Source: Spirochaetaceae bacterium
GTDB taxonomy: Bacteria; Spirochaetota; Spirochaetia; Treponematales; Breznakiellaceae
Length of the DNA stretch: 8,283 nt
Assembly (NCBI GenBank): GCA_031255315.1
Contig: JAIRSS010000228.1
Span: forward strand, 1-8,283
Direction of reading: 5' to 3'
The notes beneath the pieces are model-generated. The model was not told the DNA's origin and did not search any database. It was given only the letters and a program-made list of their open reading frames with translations. Position 1 is the first letter of the stretch. The number at the start of each line of letters is the position of its first letter. The position numbers were made by a program, and so were the translations under genes. Positions 1-7,011 of this stretch are shown one piece after another.

Positions 1-6
1 ACCGAG

Positions 7-38
7 AAAGAACCCGGATCCTTCCTCCGGGCTCTTTT
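7..38 (+). terminator. Rho-independent terminator of the upstream gene
   Basis: A 12-position stem (7-18 against 26-37) with one A/C mismatch closes a 7-nt loop (TCCTTCC). The core CCCGGA/TCCGGG is GC-rich and the 3' arm runs into TTTT at 35-38. It probably ends transcription of a gene lying left of the window. The A-rich 5' arm gives it some bidirectional character. Confidence 0.8.
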
Positions 39-62
39 AGCGGCCCGTTGCGCTTCGCGCTT

Positions 63-97
63 AAACCCCCCAAGAATCGCCGATTAGGCGGGTTTTT
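63..97 (+). terminator. Probable second intrinsic terminator
   Basis: AAACCCCCC (63-71) can pair with GGCGGGTTT (87-95), with one C/C mismatch, around a 15-nt loop, and the 3' arm ends in TTTTT (93-97). A competing fold uses CGCC (78-81) against GGCG (87-90). Either way a GC stem is followed by a T run, as in a terminator. It lies in tandem behind the stronger one at 7-38, so read-through into the scpA operon should be low. Confidence 0.5.
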
Positions 98-130
98 ACC
101 GCGCAAACTGCCAAAGCAGCCCATAAATTG

Positions 131-163
131 TGGTTTTTGCGGCACAAAGTGACGCAAAAACCA
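131..163. repeat. Long inverted repeat (11-bp arms) upstream of scpA
   Basis: TGGTTTTTGCG (131-141) and CGCAAAAACCA (153-163) are perfect reverse complements. After a G/A mismatch the stem continues as CAC-AAA-GTG (143-151), giving 14 paired positions. No T run follows on either strand, so it is not a standard terminator. It lies about 95 nt upstream of the scpA promoter. It could be a protein-binding palindrome or a transcript hairpin; the sequence does not decide. Confidence 0.7.
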
Positions 164-235
164 ACAAGCGCAACAAACTCCAAGGGGCGCGTAAGAGTTT
201 CTCCCCGGATCAGATATGCGGGGTCTGGCGGGGTA

Positions 236-265
236 TTTACTCACCGGGGGCAGGATTGCTATACT
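236..265 (+). promoter_or_regulatory. Predicted sigma-70 promoter of the scpA operon
   Basis: An extended -10 element, TGC followed by TATACT (258-265), has a TTTACT hexamer (236-241, four of six matches to TTGACA) 18 nt upstream. Transcription would be expected to start near 271-274, which is at the scpA ATG at 274. This is the best promoter in the leader and the only one seen before a train of closely packed genes, so it probably drives the whole operon. Confidence 0.55.
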
Positions 266-273
266 TAACGCTA

Positions 274-1035
274 ATGGAAGCCATACAAACCGGCGTCGGC
301 CATCGTTTCAGAGTAAAAGAATTTGAGGGCCCTTTGGATCTTCTGCTCTTTTTAATAAAAAAAAATGAAGTTAATATTTATGATATTCCCATAGCCCAGA
401 TAACCGAGCAGTATTTAGGCTATTTAAGTTATGCGGCGGAACTTGATCTGGAAGATTTAACCGAATTTCATGTATTGGCGGCCACTCTGGTGTATATTAA
501 ATCCAGAATGCTCCTGCCAGTAGAAGTGGAAATTAAGGATGATATTGAGGATCCCCGCCAGGAGCTTGTGGAAAAACTCATAGAATATCAAAAATTCAAA
601 AAGCTGTCTGAATTAATGGAAGAAAAGGAACGGGAAGCCGAATGGATCATTGAACGGAAAAAGCTCCAGCAGCCGTTGCCCTTTACCGATGAAGAATTAT
701 GGGAACGGGTCGATGTTTGGGACCTTCTCAGGACTTTTTCCAATCTTATGAACAACCTTTCGGATGAACATATCATCGATCTGTATGAAGAAATTTCGAT
801 CAATGAAAAGATAGCCCTGATGACGGAGCGGCTTGAAAACCGGGGAGAATGTTACTTTGCCGACCTTGTCGTTCGGAACGGTTCAATCATGGATATTATA
901 TGCGCCTTTCTTGCTGTTTTGGAGGCTGTAAAATTCCGGATGATTCTCATCTTTCAGAACCGCATGTTTGGGGATATCGTGATTCGCCGCCGGACGGCGG
1001 TTGCCGCCATTGCCGAAGAGGGCGGTAAAAATTAA
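274..1035 (+). CDS. scpA: Segregation and condensation protein A (kleisin)
   Basis: ScpA is the kleisin subunit of the bacterial SMC-ScpAB condensin; it bridges the two SMC heads and recruits the ScpB dimer on the nucleoid. With the ATG at 274 the product is 253 residues, the normal family length. The N-terminal SMC-neck-binding helix carries FEGPLDLLLFLI (17-28), followed by LVYIKSRMLLP (72-82), a charged middle (about 100-150) and a C-terminal winged-helix part with FLAVLEAVKF (212-221) and FGDIVIRR (232-239). The reading frame stays open 48 codons further up to 130, but that stretch has no family similarity and crosses the promoter and inverted repeat, so I reject it. No Shine-Dalgarno is seen before 274; the promoter position suggests a leaderless mRNA. 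scpB follows after 1 nt, as expected for partners made together. Confidence 0.93.
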   Translation: MEAIQTGVGHRFRVKEFEGPLDLLLFLIKKNEVNIYDIPIAQITEQYLGYLSYAAELDLEDLTEFHVLAATLVYIKSRMLLPVEVEIKDDIEDPRQELVEKLIEYQKFKKLSELMEEKEREAEWIIERKKLQQPLPFTDEELWERVDVWDLLRTFSNLMNNLSDEHIIDLYEEISINEKIALMTERLENRGECYFADLVVRNGSIMDIICAFLAVLEAVKFRMILIFQNRMFGDIVIRRRTAVAAIAEEGGKN

Positions 1036-1036
1036 T

Positions 1037-1588
1037 ATGGATGTATCCTTGGAAAAAGAAACCGCCCTCGTGGAAGCCATACTTTACCTTGAAGCCGATC
1101 TCCTGGACGAAGCCGCGGTGGTCCGTATTTCCGGGCTTTCCAAGGACATAGTGGCCAAAGCGCTCGAAAACCTGGGAGAACGGTATGCCCGGATGGATTC
1201 GGGGCTGGAACTATCCCGCATAGGCGGGGGAGTGATGATTTCTCCCAAAAAGGAATATTGGTATAATCTGCGGGAGCGGTATGGAAAAAAGAACGAGGCT
1301 AAACTTTCCAAGGCCGCGCTGGAAACCCTGTCAATCATCGCCTATAAACAGCCCATAACCAGGAGTGAAATTGAGCAAATCCGGGGCGTGCAGGCGGATA
1401 CCATGATACGCCTTCTTCTGGAAAAAAATCTCATTCGGGAAGCCGGTAAGAAGGATGTCCCGGGAAAGCCGGTACAGTATGGGACTACCAGGGATTTTCT
1501 GAAATTTTTTCGCCTGGAAAGCATCGCGGATCTGCCTAAACTCAACGAAATGGAGAACGACCGGTTTGAGGCTGCGGGAGACGAATAA
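1037..1588 (+). CDS. scpB: Segregation and condensation protein B
   Basis: ScpB forms a dimer that binds the ScpA linker and completes the SMC-ScpAB complex. The product is 183 residues from the ATG at 1037, typical for ScpB. Two winged-helix parts are expected, and the conserved signature is visible: LSKAALETLSIIAYKQPITR (90-109), then EIEQIRGV (111-118), then GKPVQYGTT (143-151) with FLKFFRL (154-160). The frame opens earlier with an ATG at 1001, inside scpA, but the 12 added residues are not family-like; starting at 1037, one base past the scpA stop, places a GAGGGCGG purine stretch (1018-1025) upstream, so translation is probably coupled to scpA. The acidic C-terminal tail is common in the family. 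Function is inferred from family similarity. Confidence 0.92.
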   Translation: MDVSLEKETALVEAILYLEADLLDEAAVVRISGLSKDIVAKALENLGERYARMDSGLELSRIGGGVMISPKKEYWYNLRERYGKKNEAKLSKAALETLSIIAYKQPITRSEIEQIRGVQADTMIRLLLEKNLIREAGKKDVPGKPVQYGTTRDFLKFFRLESIADLPKLNEMENDRFEAAGDE

Positions 1589-1640
1589 GGCCGGCGCCGT
1601 TCCGGCGGAAGGGACGGCGGGGGAGGGGAGCGAAAAAACG

Positions 1641-2351
1641 ATGCGGCTTCAGGTGTACCTTGCTCATGCCGGCGCGGCCTCCCGCCGGGCGTCGGAACGG
1701 CTCATTGTTTCAGGCCGGGTGACGGTTAACGGACAGAAGGCGGCGGAATTGGGGATAAAGGTAGGCGCTGGCGATGAGGTGCGTCTTGACGGCGTTTTGG
1801 TCAAAATCGAGACCCGGCGCAGGTACATCGTCCTGCATAAGCCGCCCCTGTACCTGTGTAGTTCCTCTGACCCCCAGGGAAGGGATTTGGCCCTGAGCCT
1901 TCTCCCGCAGGATATTGCGGAGCGGTTGTATACAATAGGCCGCTTAGACTACCGGTCCTCGGGATTGGTTTTGTTTACGAACGATGGAGATTTTGCCGCT
2001 TCCGTCAGCCACCCCAGCCGGGAGATCGAGAAAGAATACCTGGTGGAAGCGTCGGGCCATATACCTGACGAGGTTCCGGAAGCCTTTTGCCGGGGAATTG
2101 TTATTGAAGGCGTCCGGTATAAGGCCCGGAGCATAGAGCGGCTGGGCAGCCGAACCCTGCGGATAGTGCTCATTGAGGGGAAAAACCGGGAAATTCGGCG
2201 GATTTTTTCCCATTTCCATCTGCATCCGGCGAAACTCCTCCGGGTTCGGATAGGCCCGGTGCGTATCGGGGGCTTGCGTCCGGGGGAATCACGGCCTCTG
2301 ACGGAAGCGGAGCTACAAGGATTAGGGAAACGCGATAGAATACGATACTGA
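1641..2351 (+). CDS. rluB: RluB/RsuA-family 23S rRNA pseudouridine synthase
   Basis: This 236-residue enzyme isomerises a uridine in rRNA to pseudouridine; RluB of E. coli acts at U2605 of 23S rRNA. An S4 RNA-binding domain occupies about residues 1-60 (SRRASERLI, then GRVTVNG). The catalytic domain has DPQGR (77-81), GRLDYRSSGL (100-109) with the presumed catalytic Asp103, KEYLV (131-135) and EGKNREIRRI (179-188). The frame is open from a TTG at 1566, but the ATG at 1641 has a strong purine-rich ribosome site (GGGAGGGGAG, 1621-1630) ten bases upstream and begins exactly at the S4 domain. scpA-scpB-rluB order is also found in Firmicutes. RsuA, RluE and RluF share the fold; RluB is favoured by this context, and the exact target base is not proven. 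Confidence 0.88.
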   Translation: MRLQVYLAHAGAASRRASERLIVSGRVTVNGQKAAELGIKVGAGDEVRLDGVLVKIETRRRYIVLHKPPLYLCSSSDPQGRDLALSLLPQDIAERLYTIGRLDYRSSGLVLFTNDGDFAASVSHPSREIEKEYLVEASGHIPDEVPEAFCRGIVIEGVRYKARSIERLGSRTLRIVLIEGKNREIRRIFSHFHLHPAKLLRVRIGPVRIGGLRPGESRPLTEAELQGLGKRDRIRY

Positions 2352-2356
2352 GACAT

Positions 2357-2362
2357 AAGGAG
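2357..2362 (+). promoter_or_regulatory. Shine-Dalgarno site supporting a TTG start
   Basis: AAGGAG lies 7 nt before the TTG at 2370. The second codon opens directly into the Cmk P-loop strand (VVAIDGPAG), and no ATG or GTG fits in this frame before the P-loop. This makes the rare TTG the real start of the cmk/rpsA gene. Confidence 0.8.
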
Positions 2363-2369
2363 TAAGAAT

Positions 2370-4784
2370 TTGGTTGTCGCTATTGACGGGCCGGCGGGAT
2401 CCGGTAAGAGCACCCTTGCGAAGCTGCTGGCCGAACGGCTTAAACTTCCCAATGGGACGTTTACCTACGTTAACTCGGGGAACCTGTACCGGGCCATTAC
2501 CCTGGGATGCCTCCGGGAGGGAATAGATCCGGCGGACCCCGAAAAAGCGCTGAAATATGCACAACAGGCGGCTGTTGAATACCGCGGGAACGATGTATTG
2601 CTTGAGGGGAAAATAGTGACGCCCCTGTTGCATAGCGACGAAATAGACCGGCTCAGTCCCCCCTTGTCGGCAATAACGGCAATTCGGCATGTGGTGAACA
2701 GCCTTATACGTCGTACCGCTCACGGGATCAATGTTGTAGTCGAAGGGCGGGACATGACCACCGTGGTTTTCCCTGAAGCGGAATACCGGTTTTACCTGGA
2801 CGCTTCTCCGGGCAGGCGGGCCAGGCGGCGGTATGACCAGGGGGTTTCCCACCTCAGCCTTGAGGAAATTCAAACAGCTATTGAAGAGCGGGACGGGATA
2901 GATAAAAACAAGGAAGAAGGGAGCTTAAAAATCGCTCCCGGAGTACGGTATTTGGATACATCGGACTTGACCATTGAGCAAGTTTATGAGAAATTGGTAG
3001 AGAAAATACAGATAGAAGGATCAAGCATGGGGCAGATGGAAGTGGAATCGGACACCAATCCGTTGGATGAGGTAAAAAATTTTTCAGAAAACATTCAGAC
3101 GCAATTACAGGAGCAATATCTTAAATCTCTTGAACAGCTTGAAGAAGGTCAGTTAATTACCGGCCAGGTTATTCAGATTACGCCGGATCAGGTATTTGTT
3201 GATGTAGGGTATAAGTCGGAAGGGAAGATCCCTATCACGGAATTTGCGGAAGCGCCGAAAGTCGGGGATATGGTTTCGGTGATTCTGGTCGCCAAAGAAA
3301 ACAAGTATGGAGAAGTAATCGTTTCCAAGCAGAAAGCGGATGTAAAGTTGTTTTGGAAGAATCTCCGCCAGGCGTTCCAAGATCACACTGAGGTGGAAGG
3401 GACGGTTGAGAAACTCGTCAAGGGAGGGTATGACGTTAATCTGGGAGTCGGGGTTCACGCCTTTCTGCCTATCAGTCAAGCTGACGCCCAGAAGGTTGAT
3501 AAACCGGAAAAGTTGCTGAATTTTACGACTCAGTTCTATGTGGAACGGTTGTATTCCGATGGGAAGGTTAATGTTGTTGTAAACCGCCGGAAACTGTTGG
3601 AAGAAGAAATTGAACGGAAGCGGACCGAATTCTTCGAAAATACTATAATCGGGTCGGAAGTACGAGGGGTTGTCAAGAGTTTTACTTCTTTCGGCGCTTT
3701 TATAGATCTGGGTGGTTTTGACGGACTCCTGCATATTAACGATATGAGCTGGGGCCACGTTACAAGGCCCAAAGACTTCGTAAAGAAAGGCCAGGAGATC
3801 TCGCTTAAAGTGATCCGCATAGACCCGGTAGAGAAGCGGATAAATCTGTCCCTTAAACATTTTTCTGATGATCCGTGGGTTCATTTTGAGGATAAGTACC
3901 GTGTCAACGACATAGTGAAGGGCAGAGTAACGAAACTGACTGAATTTGGCGCCTTTATTGAGATTGAAGAAGGTATTGAGGGCCTTGCCCACATCTCAGA
4001 ATTCTCGTGGGTGAAGAAGATACAGAAACCGGAAGAAGTTCTGTCTATAGGCGATGAAGTCGAGTGTATGATTCTGGGCTACGATCTTTCGGTTGGCCGG
4101 GTATCATTGGGGCTTAAGCAGGTTTCGGTTAATCCGTGGGACGCCATAGAAGAGAAATATCCGCTTGGAACCAGACTCAAAAGGAAAGTAACCAAACTTA
4201 CCAATGTGGGCGCTTTTATTGAATTGGAAGAAGGCATAGACGGGTTCCTTCACGGGGATGATATCTCCTGGACCAAGAAAGTCAAACACCCCGGCAGCGA
4301 GCTTTCCACCGGCCAGGAGGTGGAAGTGATCGTCATTGGGGTGGATCGCAACGACCGGAACATCAGGCTGGGTATTAAACAGCTCGAAGAAGACCCGTGG
4401 CGGAACTTCGCGGCAACATACAGGAGCGGCTCGCTGGTCGAGGGGGAAGTTTCTTCTATTACTGATTTCGGTCTTTTCGTGCGGGTTCCCGGTGGTATTG
4501 AAGGGCTCGTTCATAAATCGAACCTTCCGGAAAACCGGGAAGAAAATCCTGACGACGCCTTGAAGAAATATCATGTAGGCGACAAAGTAAAAGCGGTAAT
4601 TTTGGAGATTCAGGCAGACAAACAGAAAGTTGCTTTCTCTATTCGGGATTATCAGAAGAAGATTCAGCGGGATGAAATTTCCCGTTATATGGCTGTGGAA
4701 GAATCGGACGGTTCTACGTTTACCCTTGGTGATTTTCTAAAATCAAAGGGTGCGCCTGACAGGGATAGTCCAGGCGAGAGTTAG
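2370..4784 (+). CDS. cmk/rpsA: Cytidylate kinase-ribosomal protein S1 fusion
   Basis: One 804-codon frame encodes two proteins usually made by adjacent genes. Residues 1-219 are a full cytidylate kinase (CMP + ATP to CDP): P-loop GPAGSGKST (7-15), NSGNLYRA (35-42) in the CMP-binding region, and EGRDMTTVVFP (125-135). Residues 220-804 are ribosomal protein S1, which carries mRNA to the 30S subunit. They hold six S1 (OB-fold) repeats at about 259-321, 340-406, 428-497, 513-585, 599-672 and 686-758; repeats 3-5 have the best GAFI core and are similar even at the DNA level. Treponema species are known to carry this fusion. Oddities: the usual R-x-x-x-R of the Cmk lid is D-K-N-K (178-181), and D of the common DSG/DTG is N. 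An internal Shine-Dalgarno plus ATG at the junction may give separate S1. The start is TTG. Confidence 0.93.
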   Translation: MVVAIDGPAGSGKSTLAKLLAERLKLPNGTFTYVNSGNLYRAITLGCLREGIDPADPEKALKYAQQAAVEYRGNDVLLEGKIVTPLLHSDEIDRLSPPLSAITAIRHVVNSLIRRTAHGINVVVEGRDMTTVVFPEAEYRFYLDASPGRRARRRYDQGVSHLSLEEIQTAIEERDGIDKNKEEGSLKIAPGVRYLDTSDLTIEQVYEKLVEKIQIEGSSMGQMEVESDTNPLDEVKNFSENIQTQLQEQYLKSLEQLEEGQLITGQVIQITPDQVFVDVGYKSEGKIPITEFAEAPKVGDMVSVILVAKENKYGEVIVSKQKADVKLFWKNLRQAFQDHTEVEGTVEKLVKGGYDVNLGVGVHAFLPISQADAQKVDKPEKLLNFTTQFYVERLYSDGKVNVVVNRRKLLEEEIERKRTEFFENTIIGSEVRGVVKSFTSFGAFIDLGGFDGLLHINDMSWGHVTRPKDFVKKGQEISLKVIRIDPVEKRINLSLKHFSDDPWVHFEDKYRVNDIVKGRVTKLTEFGAFIEIEEGIEGLAHISEFSWVKKIQKPEEVLSIGDEVECMILGYDLSVGRVSLGLKQVSVNPWDAIEEKYPLGTRLKRKVTKLTNVGAFIELEEGIDGFLHGDDISWTKKVKHPGSELSTGQEVEVIVIGVDRNDRNIRLGIKQLEEDPWRNFAATYRSGSLVEGEVSSITDFGLFVRVPGGIEGLVHKSNLPENREENPDDALKKYHVGDKVKAVILEIQADKQKVAFSIRDYQKKIQRDEISRYMAVEESDGSTFTLGDFLKSKGAPDRDSPGES
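3014..3029 (+). promoter_or_regulatory. Internal translation start for stand-alone S1
   Basis: AGAAGGA (3014-3020) sits 6 nt before an in-frame ATG (3027-3029), codon 220 of the fusion, in an A-rich stretch. This is exactly where the kinase ends and the S1 part begins. Starting here would give a 585-residue S1 with all six repeats, close to the 557 residues of E. coli S1. Use of this site is inference. Confidence 0.5.
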
Positions 4785-4799
4785 AAGACCCTGCGTTGT

Positions 4800-6365
4800 A
4801 TGCTGTCGACCATTGACATCCAAAAATTCAATACTATGGTAGAGATTAATAATCGTATTAATTCGAATTATGTGGATGTTCATGTGCTTTTGACCCAGAT
4901 ACTGGATTCTGCAACCCGGTTGAGCGAAAGCGAGTCTTCCATCCTGCTTTTAGTTAATGAGAAGACTCGCGCTCTCTATGTTGAGGCCGCCTTGGGGATT
5001 GACGGGCTGGATACGAAAAAGGCTACGGTCAAAATAGGGGAGGGTATAGCTGGGTGGGTTGTCCAGCACAATAAAGCGCTTCTCATCAATGACGCGGAAA
5101 ATGACAATCGGCGTCTACAGTCTATTGAGCAGCAGACCGGGTGTTCTTTCCGGACCATACTAGCGGTTCCCTTGCGGATTAAGGATAGGTGCGGAGGGGT
5201 TATTGAACTCCTTAATAAGAAGAACGGCAAAGATTTTACCCAAGACGATCTTGAATGGCTTACGATTTTTGCGAACCAGGCGGCGATAACTATTCAGAAC
5301 GCTCAAAGTTTTGAGAAACCGCAGGGCGACGTTCAGATGTTCCAGGATCGGCTTACAGGCCCGGGTTATCATCCGTTTATCGCTAAAAGTCCGGCTATTT
5401 TATCCATGATTGATCTTATTGATCGGATTGCCAAGACCGATTCGTCGGTGCTTATCATGGGGGAGAGCGGGGTAGGGAAGGAGCTTTTCGCCGAACAGGT
5501 ACATATTCGCAGCGCCAGGAATACGCAGCCCTTTGTCCGGGTGAACTGCGCGGCCCTTCCGGAAGGGCTTTTGGAAAGCGAACTTTTTGGTCATGTGAAG
5601 GGGGCCTTTACCGACGCCGTTCAGTCCAGACGCGGGCGCTTTGAGATGGCCGATGGGGGTACGCTGTTTCTTGATGAGATAGGGGATCTCCCCCTGCCGA
5701 TTCAGGCAAAACTCCTCAGGGTTATCCAGGAGAGAACATTTGAAAAGGTCGGTTCCGATGAATCCATCACGGTGGATGCCAGAATTCTGGCGGCCACCAA
5801 CAGAGATATAGAAGATATGGTGGAGCGGGGGGAATTCAGAAGCGATCTTTACTACCGTTTAAATGTGCTGCTTCTCTATGTACCTCCGTTGCGGCAGCGT
5901 CCGGAAGATATACCCGAACTCGTTAATTTCTTTTTTTTGCAGGCTTGTAAAAAAAACAAGAAGCAGTTCAAGGGCTTTTCCAATGAAGCGATGGAATCCC
6001 TGCTGGCCTATTCGTGGCCTGGAAACGTGCGGGAACTGGAAAACTGCGTTGAGCGGGCGTGTATTATCGGCAATGGTGAATGGATACGCCGGGAGGATCT
6101 TTTTCTTAATTCAGATTCATTTTCCTCAGTGCAGACGGGGGAGGGGAGCCGAAATCTGAAAAACGCCGTTACGGCGTTTAAAGCTCATTTTATTCAAAAA
6201 GTTCTGGAAGAAAACAACTGGAACCAGACTGAAACAGCAAAAGTGTTGGATATACAGCGGACATACCTGTCCAGGCTGATAAAAGAACTAGGTTTAAGTA
6301 AACACCAAGGAGAGAACAGGCATGGCGAAGACGGAAGAGAAGGCCGAAAAACTGAGCATCAGTGA
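4800..6365 (+). CDS. GAF-domain sigma-54-dependent transcriptional activator
   Basis: A 521-residue bacterial enhancer-binding protein that would use ATP to open RpoN promoters. Domains in order: a GAF sensor (about 25-170, NifA-like, no receiver domain), an AAA+ domain (about 193-435) with Walker A GESGVGKE (221-228), the sigma-54 contact loop as GAFTDA (268-273), Walker B GGTLFLDE (286-293), sensor I ATNRD (332-336) and WPGNVREL (406-413), and a Fis-type helix-turn-helix (about 465-498). The GAF ligand is unknown. The ATG at 4800 is 15 nt after the cmk/rpsA stop, with only a weak AGAAGA site. The last 22 or so residues lie beyond the helix-turn-helix, are charged, and are encoded over the next gene's ribosome site and start, so they are probably non-functional. 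I see no -24/-12 promoter in the window, so its targets lie elsewhere. Confidence 0.9.
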   Translation: MLSTIDIQKFNTMVEINNRINSNYVDVHVLLTQILDSATRLSESESSILLLVNEKTRALYVEAALGIDGLDTKKATVKIGEGIAGWVVQHNKALLINDAENDNRRLQSIEQQTGCSFRTILAVPLRIKDRCGGVIELLNKKNGKDFTQDDLEWLTIFANQAAITIQNAQSFEKPQGDVQMFQDRLTGPGYHPFIAKSPAILSMIDLIDRIAKTDSSVLIMGESGVGKELFAEQVHIRSARNTQPFVRVNCAALPEGLLESELFGHVKGAFTDAVQSRRGRFEMADGGTLFLDEIGDLPLPIQAKLLRVIQERTFEKVGSDESITVDARILAATNRDIEDMVERGEFRSDLYYRLNVLLLYVPPLRQRPEDIPELVNFFFLQACKKNKKQFKGFSNEAMESLLAYSWPGNVRELENCVERACIIGNGEWIRREDLFLNSDSFSSVQTGEGSRNLKNAVTAFKAHFIQKVLEENNWNQTETAKVLDIQRTYLSRLIKELGLSKHQGENRHGEDGREGRKTEHQ

Positions 6366-7011
6366 ATTAGTTGTCGAGGGAATTCAAAAAAACCGCAAGA
6401 TGCTTTTTACAGGCGGGATTGTTAGTATCATTCTCCTTATCGGCGTTGTTGCCGGGTTGTCTATTCGGGACAGGGTGACAGCCCAGGGAATAAAAAAAGT
6501 TGAGGCCTATACTGACCGGTACGAAGAGCTCAGATTTGACATCAACGATCCTTCCAAAGAAGAAGATGTGAAAACATTGCTTGATGAAATTTCCGCCTAT
6601 GCCGCCGGGGCCTTTGGCTATTCCGGCACCCGCTCCTTTATGCTCGCGGCGTCCATTCATGCAGACAGGAAGAATTGGCAGGAAGCGGAAAATGCCTGGG
6701 TACAGGCGGCCCAAAAAGGGGGCAAGAGCTACCTGGTCCCGGTTGCCCTGTTCAACGCGGCGGTTGCCGCCGAAGAGAACGGCAACCTTGACGGCGCCAT
6801 TGCTCATTACACCGAAGCTTTGTCGTATGCGGACTCCTTCCCTCTGGCGGCCAAGGCGCAGTTTGCAATCGGAAGGCTTTGGGAAGAACGGCAGGATACG
6901 GTAACCGCTCTTGAGGCGTACCGGACGCTCATTGAGAAATGGCCTGGCGAGACAATATGGATAAATCTGGCAAACAGCAGAATCATTGCGTTGTCGGGAT
7001 TAAATTCTTAA
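6322..7011 (+). CDS. Membrane-anchored TPR protein, YfgM-like
   Basis: A 229-residue protein with a short charged N-terminus, one transmembrane segment (about 28-48) and a soluble domain with TPR-like helical pairs at about 104-135, 141-171 and 177-208 (for example NAAVAAEENGNLDGAIAHY). By charge (lysine- and arginine-rich before the membrane segment) the TPR part should face the periplasm. This plan matches the YfgM type of ancillary protein near SecYEG in other bacteria, but similarity is by architecture only and the partner is unknown. The ATG at 6322 has a good AAGGAG (6307-6312) nine bases upstream and overlaps the end of the sigma-54 activator gene by 44 nt, implying translational coupling. 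Confidence 0.82.
   Translation: MAKTEEKAEKLSISELVVEGIQKNRKMLFTGGIVSIILLIGVVAGLSIRDRVTAQGIKKVEAYTDRYEELRFDINDPSKEEDVKTLLDEISAYAAGAFGYSGTRSFMLAASIHADRKNWQEAENAWVQAAQKGGKSYLVPVALFNAAVAAEENGNLDGAIAHYTEALSYADSFPLAAKAQFAIGRLWEERQDTVTALEAYRTLIEKWPGETIWINLANSRIIALSGLNS

Noticed and set aside
130..273. N-terminal extension of scpA from the earlier in-frame start
   Set aside because: The 48 extra residues are not ScpA-like and the stretch contains the inverted repeat and the predicted promoter.
1566..1640. TTG start for rluB overlapping scpB
   Set aside because: The ATG at 1641 begins at the S4 domain and has a strong purine-rich ribosome site; the extension is low-complexity Gly/Ala/Glu.
2967..2990. 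Internal promoter for rpsA (TTGACC at 2967-2972)
   Set aside because: No acceptable -10 hexamer lies 16-18 nt downstream; the nearest, TATGAG, is only 12 nt away.
3153..3992. 279-residue minus-strand frame inside cmk/rpsA
   Set aside because: It lies wholly opposite a clear coding gene with six S1 repeats and shows no family features; it is a shadow frame.
4785..4799. Separate promoter or -24/-12 site for the activator gene
   Set aside because: The gap is 15 nt and contains neither a sigma-70 pair nor a GG/GC pair with sigma-54 spacing.
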